Origin: Leisingera sp. ANG-M7
GTDB lineage: Bacteria; Pseudomonadota; Alphaproteobacteria; Rhodobacterales; Rhodobacteraceae
Reading direction: 5' to 3'
DNA: 64,000 bases
NCBI RefSeq assembly: GCF_000813965.1
Contig: NZ_JWLI01000007.1
Coordinates: 248,001 to 312,000 of the forward strand
A model generated the notes under the pieces. That model worked only from the letters and a program-made list of their open reading frames with translations. It was not told the origin of the DNA and did no database searches. A program made the translations under genes and the position numbers. How positions within the stretch are numbered: position 1 is the stretch's first letter; each line of letters opens with the position of its first letter. Shown piece after piece: positions 1 through 9,200 of this stretch.

Positions 1-275
1 CCGGGATGCTCGGATAGCCGGGTGCCGACATACTTGCGGCTTAGCGTGTTGATGATCTTGTTGCGGATATACAGCGCCTTGAAGTCGGCAGGTTCACCGG
101 ATTGCGTCCGCTCAATTTCAAAGACGGACAGGATGTTCGGTGCCGGGCGGGCATTCGGCAGTTCGAATTGGGTGAGCCGCGGGAAATTTCCGTCTTCAGC
201 AGCGTTCCGCCAGTGGAAGAAGACCTGCTTCAGTTCCGGCTGCAATTCGCCTGCAGAGAAATCAAAAGTAAACAC
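1..275 (-). CDS. PAS_5-type protein, N-terminal part, cut by window edge
   Basis: The minus strand encodes about 91 residues that run off the left edge. The chosen start is GTG at 275, preceded by a GGGGA ribosome-binding sequence 9 bases upstream; no ATG lies in frame before the upstream stop at 339-341. The protein opens VFTFDFSAGELQPELKQVFF and ends at the edge with YVGTRLSEHP. That resembles the small alphaproteobacterial PAS_5 family, whose members carry a conserved 'Y-x-G-T/K-R-L' stretch in a degenerate PAS fold. The function of this family is poorly known, and a sensory or regulatory role is only presumed. It is the first gene of its transcript; 276-482 holds its promoter. Confidence 0.6.
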   Translation of the reverse strand, partial: MFTFDFSAGELQPELKQVFFHWRNAAEDGNFPRLTQFELPNARPAPNILSVFEIERTQSGEPADFKALYIRNKIINTLSRKYVGTRLSEHP

Positions 276-430
276 GTTTGGCTGTCCCCGGCACAAACAC
301 ACCACACTGCGGCTCCTTGGAAGCGGCAAGAGCCGTGCCTAAAAAATAACACACAGCTGTTAATGTAGCCTGAAATCAGCGTATTAAAGGATTCAATTCG
401 ATTTGATTGCTGTAGGCGCCCGGCAAAGAG

Positions 431-467
431 AGGCAGGCAGGCGGCCGGAAATGCCGCCTGCCTGCCT
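431..467 (-). terminator. Intrinsic terminator of the nitroreductase gene
   Basis: A perfect 15-bp inverted repeat (431-445 with 453-467, 7-base loop) lies 15 bases after the stop of the nitroreductase. On the minus strand it is followed by a short CTCTTT run. The stem is very stable and the T-tract is weak. Confidence 0.65.
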
Positions 468-482
468 TCATGCGGGAATTAC

Positions 483-1124
483 TCAGGCGATCTCTGTCAC
501 GATGGTTTCACGGGATTTGCGCACCTTCTTCATCGGCAGCAGCCAATCGCCGTCTTCCTGCCGGTAGCCGAGCGGCAGCAAGAGAACGGAGCGCAGGCCT
601 TTGTCCTTGAGGTCCAGGATTTCGTCGATCTTCTCCGGCGTGAACCCCTCCATCGGGGTGCTGTCGACCTCCAGTTCCGCCGCGGCGGCCAGCGCAAAGC
701 CCAGCGCGATATAGGCCTGGCGGGCGGCGTGGTCGTGGTTGGTGCGCTCCTCACGCGGCAGGTAGGTTGCTTTGAGGTTATCGTAATACTGGTTCAGCAT
801 CGGGATCTCGCCCCGCTCTTCGGTCATCTGGCGGGTGACGGCGTCGATACGGTCCTCGGAGTAGTTGTCCCAGGCGGCAAAGACGATCAGATGCGAACCG
901 TCGGTGATCTGTGCCTGGTCCCAGGCATGCGGACGGATCTGCGCGCGGATCTCCGGGTTGGTGATGACAAACACCTCAAACGGCTGGGTGCCTGAAGAGG
1001 TCGGCGCCATGCGGATGGCCTCGATGATCTGGTCGACCTTTTCCTGCGGAACCGCCTTGGCAGGGTCCATTTTTTTGGTGGCGTAACGCCAGTTCAGTTT
1101 CTCGATCAGGGTGCTCTTGCTCAT
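483..1124 (-). CDS. NAD(P)H-dependent nitroreductase family oxidoreductase (NfsB-like)
   Basis: 213 residues starting MSKSTLIEKLNWRYATKKM, with an AAGGA ribosome-binding site 8 bases upstream. An in-frame extension to 1337 runs through the promoter region and is rejected. The N-terminal 'RYATKKMDP...V...I..I..AP.SS..QPF' pattern and the C-terminal 'LLPLGYR..D' pattern are those of FMN-dependent oxygen-insensitive nitroreductases/dihydropteridine reductases (NfsB). These cytoplasmic homodimers use NAD(P)H to reduce nitroaromatics and quinones. The gene is divergent from an HxlR regulator 114 bases away, which probably controls it. The natural substrate cannot be read from sequence. Confidence 0.88.
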   Translation of the reverse strand: MSKSTLIEKLNWRYATKKMDPAKAVPQEKVDQIIEAIRMAPTSSGTQPFEVFVITNPEIRAQIRPHAWDQAQITDGSHLIVFAAWDNYSEDRIDAVTRQMTEERGEIPMLNQYYDNLKATYLPREERTNHDHAARQAYIALGFALAAAAELEVDSTPMEGFTPEKIDEILDLKDKGLRSVLLLPLGYRQEDGDWLLPMKKVRKSRETIVTEIA

Positions 1125-1238
1125 GTTTCCGGTCCTTTCAGGAAGGATGGTATAAATTTGTAACTGGATATATAAGCGGAACCGGATAGGGCACAAGAAG
1201 GCACATTCCTGAGCCCCGGTAACACGGAAGGAACCGCC

Positions 1239-1616
1239 ATGGCGGAAGGTCAATGCCCGGAGTGCGGGCGCATCAACGAAGTGCTGTCGCGGGTCGGCGA
1301 CCGCTGGAGCGTGCTGATCGTGATCTCCTTGGCGCAATACGGCGTGCTGCGGTTCAATGAGCTAAAGAGGCACCTGGGGATTTCCCAGCGGATGCTGAGC
1401 CTGACCTTGCGCGAACTGGAGCGCGACGGGCTGGTGAGCCGGACCTATTACCCGACGATCCCGCCCAAGGTGGAATATGCGCTGACACCCTTGGGCGAGT
1501 CGTTCCGCGAGCCGGTCAGGGCGCTGGGGCTTTGGGCGCTGGAGCATCTGCCGGTGATCGACGCGGCGCGGGCAGAGTTCGACGCTGCAGCTGAAGCGGA
1601 GAAAAAGACCGCCTGA
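1239..1616 (+). CDS. HxlR-family (DUF24) transcriptional regulator
   Basis: 125 residues; ATG with AAGGAA six bases upstream. The winged helix-turn-helix of the HxlR/DUF24 family covers about residues 6-105: 'RVGDRWSVLIVISL', 'L.FNELKR.LGISQRMLS.TLREL..DGLV.R', 'VEYALTPLG'. Two cysteines sit at the N-terminus (C6 and C9, as CPEC), the position where redox-sensing members of this family such as B. subtilis YodB carry their reactive cysteine. It is divergent from the nitroreductase, which fits control of a quinone/electrophile-responsive reductase. That functional link is inference from family precedent and gene order. Confidence 0.9.
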   Translation: MAEGQCPECGRINEVLSRVGDRWSVLIVISLAQYGVLRFNELKRHLGISQRMLSLTLRELERDGLVSRTYYPTIPPKVEYALTPLGESFREPVRALGLWALEHLPVIDAARAEFDAAAEAEKKTA

Positions 1617-1633
1617 AGCTGCGGTCGTCTTCT

Positions 1634-1903
1634 CTAGTTCCGAAAGGCCCAGACGCGGGCGTCCCGTTTCAGCATTGCCTGTTCAGCGGCATCCAACCGT
1701 GCCACGGCTGCAGCGGGATCGCGCCTGCCGCCCGCCTTGGTCCAGAGCCTGAGCGCTGACGCCGGACTCCAGGGCAGGCACGCGTCCGCCAGCCACTGCC
1801 GCAGGGTCGGCGGCAAGGCATCGTAGGCCTGCATCGGATCCCCTGCCCTGCGCCGCCGTTTCAGGCGGGAGTTCAGATTGCGGCGCGCGCGGCGGTCAGC
1901 CAT
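1634..1903 (-). CDS. DUF6525 family protein
   Basis: 89 residues, starting at the ATG at 1901-1903, eight bases inside the end of the upstream zigA-like gene, so the two are translationally coupled. It is strongly basic at the N-terminus ([16 protein letters not shown]). The segment around 'YDALPP.LRQWLA...LPWSP.S' matches a small conserved family of Rhodobacteraceae (DUF6525) of unknown function. No membrane segment or catalytic motif is visible. A longer start at 1960 would extend the overlap and adds no conserved sequence. Confidence 0.65.
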   Translation of the reverse strand: MADRRARRNLNSRLKRRRRAGDPMQAYDALPPTLRQWLADACLPWSPASALRLWTKAGGRRDPAAAVARLDAAEQAMLKRDARVWAFRN

Positions 1904-3098
1904 TGCGGCGCCAGCTTGGGAAGGGGTCGTCCAGGGCGGCCCAGGCCGGGTCGAAGCCATTCACCGTTTCCGGCATCAGGCAGGCGTCCAACCGTGCGGT
2001 GACTGCTGCCTTGTCGAGGCCTGTACCAATGAACACCAGCTCCTGCCGCCGGTCACCCCAGGTTTCGTCCCAGTTCTGCAGGAATTCGCGCCGGGCCTCA
2101 GAGTGAGACGGCCAGCGCTCCGTTGGCACCGCCGCCCACCAGAGACCCAACGGGCGGACGGAGGAAATCGCCCCGGCCAGCGAGAACTCCGCAGCCAATT
2201 CGGGGCGGGTGGCCAGCCAGAAATGCCCTTTGGCCCGGATCACTCCGGGCAGATCGCCATTCAGAACTGCGTGGATCTTGGCGGGGTCAAAGGGGCGCTT
2301 GGCCCGGTAGACGAAAGAGGAAATCCCGTATTCCTCGGTTTCCGGCACATGGTGGTCGAAGCCATAAAGCTCTTTGGCCCAAAGGGGATGCTCATGAGCC
2401 TTGTCAAAATCGAAACGGCCAGTGTCGAAGATGCGGTCTCCGTCAACTTCGGAGTAATCGGCGTGGATCACCTCGCCATCCGGGTTCAGCGCTTTGATGA
2501 CCGCCATTGCCGCGGAAGTCTGGTCCGGTCCTGCGTCTGTTACCTTGTTCAGGATGATGACATCAGCGAATTCGATCTGGTCGGTCAGCAAGTTGACCAG
2601 GGTGCGGTCGTCCTCCGCGCCCAGGCTTTCGCCGCGGTCGCTGAGGAAATCATGGCTGGCGAAATCCCGCAGCAGGTTCACGGCATCAACCACCGTGACC
2701 ATAGTGTCCAGCCGCGCCACATCCGAGAGGCTGGCGCCCTGCTCATCCCGGAAATCAAAGGTCGCGGCGACCGGCAGCGGTTCCGCAATGCCGGTGCTTT
2801 CGATCAGCAGATAGTCAAAGCGCCTCTCGCCGGCGAGGCGGCGCACCTCCTGCAGCAGGTCGTCTCGCAGCGTGCAGCAGATGCAGCCATTGGTCATTTC
2901 CACCAGCTTCTCGTCCTGGCGCGACAGTTCCGTTCCGCCGCGCACCAGGTCCGCGTCGATGTTCACCTCGCTCATGTCGTTGACGATTACCGCCACCCGG
3001 CGGCCAGCGCGGTTGTTCAGAACGTGATTCAAAAGCGTGGTCTTGCCCGCCCCGAGGAAGCCCGAGAGCACAGTTACTGGCAGCCTATTATCCATCAT
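1896..3098 (-). CDS. zigA: COG0523 GTPase, ZigA-like zinc metallochaperone
   Basis: 400 residues. The P-loop GFLGAGKTT (residues 13-21) is followed by '[10 protein letters not shown]' and the metal-binding CICC motif (72-75), the CxCC signature of COG0523 GTPases. The C-terminal CobW domain follows. ZigA-type members deliver zinc to client proteins under zinc limitation. Two ATGs lie at 3096-3098 and 3093-3095. I chose 3098 because GGA lies 7 bases ahead of it and because the ATG at 3110 would begin almost inside the Zur-type palindrome at 3112-3126. The DUF6525 gene overlaps its 3' end. Zinc as the metal is inferred from the operator and the close family match. Confidence 0.85.
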   Translation of the reverse strand: MMDNRLPVTVLSGFLGAGKTTLLNHVLNNRAGRRVAVIVNDMSEVNIDADLVRGGTELSRQDEKLVEMTNGCICCTLRDDLLQEVRRLAGERRFDYLLIESTGIAEPLPVAATFDFRDEQGASLSDVARLDTMVTVVDAVNLLRDFASHDFLSDRGESLGAEDDRTLVNLLTDQIEFADVIILNKVTDAGPDQTSAAMAVIKALNPDGEVIHADYSEVDGDRIFDTGRFDFDKAHEHPLWAKELYGFDHHVPETEEYGISSFVYRAKRPFDPAKIHAVLNGDLPGVIRAKGHFWLATRPELAAEFSLAGAISSVRPLGLWWAAVPTERWPSHSEARREFLQNWDETWGDRRQELVFIGTGLDKAAVTARLDACLMPETVNGFDPAWAALDDPFPSWRRNG

Positions 3099-3111
3099 AC
3101 GCGAGTCCATA

Positions 3112-3126
3112 TGTTATATCATAACA
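3112..3126. promoter_or_regulatory. Zur-type operator in front of zigA
   Basis: TGTTAT-ATC-ATAACA is a perfect 6-bp inverted repeat with a 3-base spacer, 14 bases upstream of the chosen zigA start. AT-rich TGTTATA..ATAACA palindromes are the form of the Zur box in alphaproteobacteria, and COG0523 genes are classical Zur targets. Binding itself is inferred. Confidence 0.65.
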
Positions 3127-3305
3127 ACTAATTTATGTGGATAGCAGCTGGTCTGTCCGGCCGCAAGGCTGAAACCGGCTGCCCCTCCCCTAAGCTTGGC
3201 CGTCTGCCGCAGGCCGTGGAGCTTTGAGTATTTCTGGAAAGATGAAACGGAACAGCCGATTATTTTCCCATAAGTCTTCGCTGAACCCGTCGCGCCTGGG
3301 GGCAC

Positions 3306-4151
3306 TCAATCCAATCCGGCGGGCAATTCAGCTGTGATCCAATCGCGAAAAGCCTCTGCGGCTGCGCTCGGGCGGTCCTTCAGCTGCAACCAATAGGCCC
3401 GTTTGGGTGCTGCCACATCGGCATCAGCGGCGAGAAGCCGTCCGGTCTGCAGCTCTGCGCGGACAAGAAAGGAAGGGCACAGGGTCCAGCCGAGACCATC
3501 TGCGGCCAGGCTGACTGCGGCGTGCACGCTGTCGACTTCAAGGGGTTGGCGGATCGTGCAGGCAGCGAAACGCGGTGACTTCAGCCACTCCTCGAACAAG
3601 CTTTCCTGGCCGCTGATACGGATTACGGGAAGCGGCGCTTCTTCGGCGCAGCCCGGTGCACGAACCGCGATAAGGCTGCACTTCACGAGTGCCCTGGCAG
3701 GTGCCGGCTGAACCGGGCCGCCGAGGTAGATCTCCGCATCCGGGTCGTACCCGTGCCGCTCCGGCCGCCAGAGGGCGGTGCGGGTTTCCACTTGGATCCC
3801 GGGATGACGGGCATGAAACCCCGGCAGATTGGGGATCAGCCAGCGCAGGGCGAAACTGGCGTTGCAAAGGATCCGCAGGCGGCTGCCCTGCGGCTGCCGG
3901 TAGCGTTTCAGCGCGTTGGAGATCTGCTCCAGCCCCGGAAAGACGTCGCTGTAAAGCTGCGCACCGGAAGCGGTGAGCGACATCCCGCGCGGCTCGCGGA
4001 TGAACAGCTGCAGTTTCAGGTGGGTTTCCAGCGCTTGCATCTGCTGGCTGAGGGCGGCCTGAGTCAGCCCGGCCTCCTGGGCGGCCAGTGTCATATTGCC
4101 GAGCCGGGCCACGGCTTCGAAGTTGTGCAGCCACTTCAGAGGGGTCGACAT
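3306..4151 (-). CDS. LysR-family transcriptional regulator
   Basis: 281 residues. The N-terminal LysR helix-turn-helix (about 5-65: 'FEAVARLGN.TLAAQEAGLTQAALSQQ...LE..L...LF.R') is followed by a substrate-binding domain of GcvA type. It is divergent from the sulfatase gene at 4278, with 126 bases between the starts. Regulation of that sulfatase is likely; the inducer is unknown. A palindrome at 4159-4174 adjoins its own start and would fit autoregulation. Confidence 0.88.
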   Translation of the reverse strand: MSTPLKWLHNFEAVARLGNMTLAAQEAGLTQAALSQQMQALETHLKLQLFIREPRGMSLTASGAQLYSDVFPGLEQISNALKRYRQPQGSRLRILCNASFALRWLIPNLPGFHARHPGIQVETRTALWRPERHGYDPDAEIYLGGPVQPAPARALVKCSLIAVRAPGCAEEAPLPVIRISGQESLFEEWLKSPRFAACTIRQPLEVDSVHAAVSLAADGLGWTLCPSFLVRAELQTGRLLAADADVAAPKRAYWLQLKDRPSAAAEAFRDWITAELPAGLD

Positions 4152-4158
4152 GGCAATC

Positions 4159-4174
4159 CATAAATTTTCTTATG
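4159..4174. promoter_or_regulatory. Candidate LysR-type operator
   Basis: CATAA-ATTTTC-TTATG, 5-bp arms around a 6-base spacer, sits eight bases upstream of the lysR start in the divergent intergenic region. Its form and place suit a LysR recognition site. It is AT-rich, so chance occurrence is possible. Confidence 0.4.
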
Positions 4175-4277
4175 ACTTCATTGCAATTTTATCTATTGGA
4201 TTGCCGCGCGGATTTCCAGAACACTGCGGCCTGCCCGCCTGGCCATTGCGGCTGTGGCGGCTGGATGGGAGGTCCTG

Positions 4278-5744
4278 ATGAGCAAACAGCCGAATTTCCT
4301 GGTCATTATTTCCGACGAGCACCGCAAGGATGCGATGGGCTGTGCCGGGCATCCGATTGTGAAAACGCCAAACCTGGACGCGCTGGCGGCGCGCGGCACG
4401 ATGTTCACCGCGGCCTATACGCCGTCGCCCATGTGCGTGCCGACCCGGGCGGCGCTGGCCACCGGCGATTGGGTGCACAAGACCGGCCACTGGGACAGTG
4501 CCACACCCTACAGCGGCAGCCCGCGCAGCTGGATGCACGCCCTGCGGGACGCGGGCCGCGAGGTCGTGTCGATCGGCAAACTGCATTTCCGTTCCGCCGG
4601 GGATGACAACGGGTTTACCGAGGAAATCCTGCCGATGCATGTGGTCGGAGGCGTCGGCTGGGCCATCGGCCTGCTGCGGGAAAACCCGCCGCCTTATGAC
4701 TCTGCAGCAGAACTGGCCGGCGACGTTGGGGCGGGCAGCAGCACCTATACCGACTATGACCTGGCGATCACCAAGGCAGCCGAAGCCTGGCTGGCCGACC
4801 CCAAGCGCCAGCAGCAGCCTTGGGCGGCCTTTGTGTCGCTGGTCAGCCCACATTACCCGCTGACCTGCCCTGACGAATGGTACAGCCTGTACGATCCCGC
4901 AGAAATGGACTTGCCTGTGGGCTATGGCGAGGGGCTGCCGGAGCACGAGGAACTGCGCAACATCGCGGCCTTCTTCAACTACGATGACTATTTCGACGAA
5001 CAGACGATGCGCGAGGCAAAGGCGGCCTATTATGGGCTGACGTCGTTCATGGATGATTGCGTGGGCCGGGTATTCAAGGCACTGGAGGCCAGCAGCCAAT
5101 TGGAAAACACGGTGATCCTGTATGTGTCGGATCACGGCGACATGATGGGGGATCAAGGATTCTGGACCAAGCAGGTGATGTACGAGCAATCCGCAGGGGT
5201 GCCGATGATCGCCGCCGGGCCAGGCATTCCAGCGGGGCAGCAGGTGGCGACCTGCACCAGCCTGACTGACATCGCCGCCACTGCGCGTGAGGTCTGCGCC
5301 GCGGGGGAAGCCCCGGAATTGCCAGGCGTGTCGCTTCGCGCGGTTGCGAATGCGCCTTATGACGAGGCCCGCACCGGGTTCAGCGAATACCATGACGGCG
5401 GGTCAAAAACCGGCGCCTTCATGGTGCGATGGGGCAAGTGGAAGTACGTCCACTATGCCGGGATGCAGCCGCAGCTGTTTGATCTGGAAGCAGATCCGAA
5501 TGAGCAGGTGAACCGGGCGAAGGACGGGGTGAATGATCCGGAGATCAAGGCCGCTCTGGCCGAGGGCGAGCGGCGGCTGCGGGCAATTTGCGACCCGGAG
5601 GAGGTGAACGCCCGCGCCTTTGCTGATCAGCGCCGCAGGATCGCGGAGCTTGGCGGCGAGGAGGCCTGCCGCACGGCCTATGTGTTCAACCACACACCGA
5701 CGCCGGACGAGCAGGACAGGATGCGCGAAGGTTCACCGCTGTAG
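4278..5744 (+). CDS. Type I sulfatase family hydrolase
   Basis: 488 residues, ATG at 4278 with GGAGG five bases before. It belongs to the formylglycine-dependent sulfatase / alkaline phosphatase superfamily. The modification motif C-x-P-x-R is present as CVPTR (C53), with downstream GKLHF (K101, H103) and the metal-binding SDHGD (284-288). N-terminal D13 precedes, as expected for the first metal ligand. There is no signal peptide, so it acts in the cytoplasm. The neighbouring LysR regulator suggests induction by a sulfate ester, but the substrate is open. It lacks the C-terminal 'ESKRYPR'-type segment of choline sulfatase, so I do not call it betC. A phosphonate monoester hydrolase role is also possible. 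Confidence 0.82.
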   Translation: MSKQPNFLVIISDEHRKDAMGCAGHPIVKTPNLDALAARGTMFTAAYTPSPMCVPTRAALATGDWVHKTGHWDSATPYSGSPRSWMHALRDAGREVVSIGKLHFRSAGDDNGFTEEILPMHVVGGVGWAIGLLRENPPPYDSAAELAGDVGAGSSTYTDYDLAITKAAEAWLADPKRQQQPWAAFVSLVSPHYPLTCPDEWYSLYDPAEMDLPVGYGEGLPEHEELRNIAAFFNYDDYFDEQTMREAKAAYYGLTSFMDDCVGRVFKALEASSQLENTVILYVSDHGDMMGDQGFWTKQVMYEQSAGVPMIAAGPGIPAGQQVATCTSLTDIAATAREVCAAGEAPELPGVSLRAVANAPYDEARTGFSEYHDGGSKTGAFMVRWGKWKYVHYAGMQPQLFDLEADPNEQVNRAKDGVNDPEIKAALAEGERRLRAICDPEEVNARAFADQRRRIAELGGEEACRTAYVFNHTPTPDEQDRMREGSPL

Positions 5745-5797
5745 CTCTTGCCGGCTGTCCTGCCCTTGCCTAGGGTCGCAGGTGGGAGCGCCGTGCC

Positions 5798-6190
5798 ATG
5801 ACATTGGAAGAGGCAATTGCAACCCAGCCGGTATGGGTGCAGATCTGGGTCAACATTCTGTTTCTGGGCGCCTTTGTGCTGCCGCTGGCGTTGCTGATCT
5901 GGAAGCCCAGCCGCCTGGCGGGACTGGTGACAGTGGCTGCGAGCGTGCTGGCGGCAGGCGGGGTCTACTGGCTCTACGGGCAGCTGGGATATGTGCGTCT
6001 CTTGGGGCTGCCCCATGTGTTCCTGTGGACGCCGCTGGTGGTCTGGCTATGGCGGCAGCGGATGCGGGTGGATATGCCGGTCTGGCCGCAGCGGATCATC
6101 CTGCTGATCTGCGCGGTGATCGCGGTTTCGCTGGCGTTTGATTACCTGGACGTCGCCCGCTACCTGCTGGGGGAGCGGCAGCCGTTCTGA
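5798..6190 (+). CDS. Small four-helix membrane protein of unknown function
   Basis: 130 residues, ATG with GGGAG upstream. Four hydrophobic segments are visible at about 17-37, 42-62, 68-88 and 100-118, separated by short polar or arginine-rich turns (RQRMR near 86-91). I do not recognise a family. It follows the sulfatase by 53 bases on the same strand and may be cotranscribed. An AT-rich hairpin ends the unit before the convergent dehalogenase gene. Confidence 0.65.
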   Translation: MTLEEAIATQPVWVQIWVNILFLGAFVLPLALLIWKPSRLAGLVTVAASVLAAGGVYWLYGQLGYVRLLGLPHVFLWTPLVVWLWRQRMRVDMPVWPQRIILLICAVIAVSLAFDYLDVARYLLGERQPF

Positions 6191-6212
6191 CCCGCCACCG
6201 CCCCGCGAACAA

Positions 6213-6257
6213 AGTTTTCAACAAAACTCTTGGCAATTTTCTTTAACAAGAAAATTG
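6213..6257. terminator. AT-rich hairpins between convergent genes
   Basis: Two inverted repeats lie between the convergent membrane-protein and dehalogenase genes. A 6-bp stem (6213-6218 with 6223-6228) is followed by a perfect 10-bp stem CAATTTTCTT/AAGAAAATTG (6234-6243 with 6248-6257, loop TAAC). T-runs on both strands suit a bidirectional terminator. Confidence 0.6.
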
Positions 6258-6280
6258 TGCCGCGCCTTCCGGCCAGCGGT

Positions 6281-9200
6281 TCAGAGATCGATTTCCAGAA
6301 CCCCATCCGGCGCCTGCGCGCGGGACTGGCAAAGAATGATGGCGCCCTCGCGCTGCTTGTTCGACAGCACGAAATCGCGGTGTTCCGCCTCCCCCGCGAT
6401 CAGCCCGCATTTGCAGACGCCGCAAATCCCGTCGGAGCATTTCACATCCACGTGGATGCCGCTTTCGGTCAGCGCCTCGGCCGCGGTTTTTTCGCCTGGC
6501 ACCAGGATCTCGCGGCCCGATTTCGCAAGCTTCAGGATGAAGGGATGGTTCTCGTATTCGGGCTGTTCGGGAACCGTGAAATACTCCATGTGGCGGGCGT
6601 CTTCGGGGAAGCCATTTGCTTCGGCCGCACCCAGCACCGCTTGCATATATGCCTCCGGTCCGCAGGTATAGACATGGCTGCCGGGGGTGTACTTCAGAAC
6701 CTCCCGAAAGTCCGCACGGGTGCCTTGGTCGGAGAAATGCAGTTGCACTTTATCGACCCAGGCAACCGTTTCCAGATCGCCAATGAACCCCGCGCCTGTC
6801 TTTTCCGAACATGAGTAACGGAATTCGAAGTCCCGGCCCAAGGCGTGCAGATGGTGGGCCATGGCGATCATCGGAGTCACCCCGATGCCGCCGCCCATCA
6901 AATAGGATTTGGCGGCATCCTCCACCAGCGGGAAGTGATTGATCGGCTTGGAGATGAACACCATGCGGCCTTCCTCGAAGATCCGGTGCATCAGCCTTGA
7001 GCCGCCGCGGCCCGTGTCCTCGCGCAGCACCGCGATCTGGTATTTTGAGCGGTCCGCCGGGTCTCCTGACAGTGAGTACTGGCGAAAGAACTCCGGCGCA
7101 ACGACCACGTCGATATGGGCACCCGCTGTTGCCGGCGGCAGAGGGGAACCGTCCGGCAGAGAGAACTCATACTTGGTGACGGCCTTCGTCATGTGCTCGA
7201 CCTTCGACAGACGCACGCGCATCACTGGGGCGTCGCCCTGATCTGCGGTATAGACATGCTCCGGCGGCAGGCCCTGCGCGCGGCGGCGCTTGTGCTCCGC
7301 TGCCGGGATCATCGCCTGATAGGCAGCGATACCGGCCTCGCGGTCCATCGGCGCAGGCCAGGCATAGGGCGGCGGCGCCAGCGGTGCGGGGTAGACCGCC
7401 AGGGTCTGATCCTCGAACTTCAGGTCCAGGTCCTTGGACAGCTTACGGGCGTTTACCGGATGCTGTGGGGGCGCATAGGGCCCTTCCTCCACCATCTCCA
7501 GATCCCACCACCATTTCTTGGCGGTGTTGACCTCGCCATGGCCCAGCGCGTCATCGAGTTTCGCCAGCAGAGGCGCGCTGCCCGGCACATTCATCGCGGC
7601 CCAGCGGAACGGCGCCTCTGCAAACAGCCCCTCCAGGTTCCAGGGGCAGGTTTTCATGCAGCGGCCGCACATGGCACCGCCAGGCACGGTGACCCTGTAG
7701 GTGGTGCATTTCTGGCTGTCGGACTTCCAGATCTCGTAGCCGTTGAACATCAGCTTGGGGCCTGCAGTGATGGCGCCGGAGGGGCATTCGCGGGCACATT
7801 TGTTGCAAGCCTCGCAGAACCGCTGCAGGCCGAAGTCGACCGGCTTGTCATGCGTCATCGGCAGGTTTGTCGTCACCGCACCGGACTTCAGCCGGGGGCC
7901 TAGGAAGGGGTTCAGGATCACCTCGCCGATGCGGGAGACCTCGCCCAGGCCCGAGAGCAGCAGCAAAGGCGGCTGCAGCACCTCGCCATCCATCACTGAA
8001 TGCACCCGGGCGGTATAGCCGAGATTGCGGATCTGCTGCGCGATGACCCCGCCCAGCAGCGAGAACCGCAGGTAGGCACGCATCGACTGGGCGCAGGCGA
8101 TCCAGTCGTCGCCCGAGGCACCGTCCATGGTTTCGTGACCCTGGTCGATGATCATGCTGATGGCGTTTTCGTGGTACGGAGCCAGCGGCGCACCCGCTGC
8201 GTCGTGCGAGTAATAGGCCCAGTCCGGGCAGCGCGAGATGCCCACCGCATCGCTGCCGAGGAAATAGGCGGCGGCCTTGATGCTGGCAGCATTGCGGGCG
8301 GCGTCCGCAGCGGAAGGGTCGATCTGCGGCGCGGCCTGCCCGTCCTGCAGCAGGACAAAGGCCGCCAGCGACGAGCGGAAGGCAAAGGCTGAAGAAGACT
8401 TGCGGACGTAGTTGCCATTCTTGGCAGCCTCTTGCGGGCCCTTGCCCATGTCGCCGAACAGCGCACGGGCGAACATGTCGGTGCGCTTGGGCACGCGGGC
8501 GACGTTTGCCTCGTCGATATAGGTCGTTGGATCTGCCACGCGCTTGAGCGTTTCAAACGGGTGCGGGCCGTCCATGAAGCGGCGCTTGGCATAGGGGTCG
8601 CGGCTGGCAGCGCTTTTGGCGTGGCTACCAAGGCCCAGCCGGTGTTTAAGGCCCGGCGCCTGCCCCGGCACCAGCGGCAGATCGGCGGCCAGTTCCAGGG
8701 TGGTGGTGACGGCGGCGATGCCGAAGCGATTGCCAAGGAACGGGTTTGTCAGCACGCCATCCTCGCAGGTGGCAAGCCCCGCCTGCACCGCCAGCTGGCC
8801 CAGATGCACATCACTGGCGGCACCGGTATGCGCGCGCGCCTCCCACCCCAGCAGGCGGATGTAGTTGGCAAGTGTCACCACGGTTTCCGCCGCGCGCAGG
8901 CAGGCGCGCTGGTCCTGAGCATCCGCCAGCCAATCGGCGCCATCTTCCTCAGCCTCGGGATCACGGGGGAACTCGTAAATAAAGACCAGAGCGTGCGTGT
9001 GATGCCGGCAGTCCGCGGGCGGGGCCTGCATCGCCTCGCGCAGGTTCGCCATCACCACGTCGATGCCGGAGGCAAAGGTATTGGTCTGCTTGCTGCGCAG
9101 CGTCTCAGCCAGCGATGCAACATCCGGGTTCACCAGCGGCGCGTCCAGCCAGGCGTCAGAGGGTACCGCGCAGGCACCTGCCAGAGAAGCGTCGCAGAAG

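Noticed and set aside
3114-3305. 63-codon minus-strand frame between zigA and lysR
   Set aside because: No ribosome-binding site, no similarity to a known family, and it runs through the zigA promoter and Zur-type box.
4278-5744. Naming the sulfatase betC (choline sulfatase)
   Set aside because: The C-terminal choline-sulfatase signature is missing, and no betaine genes adjoin.
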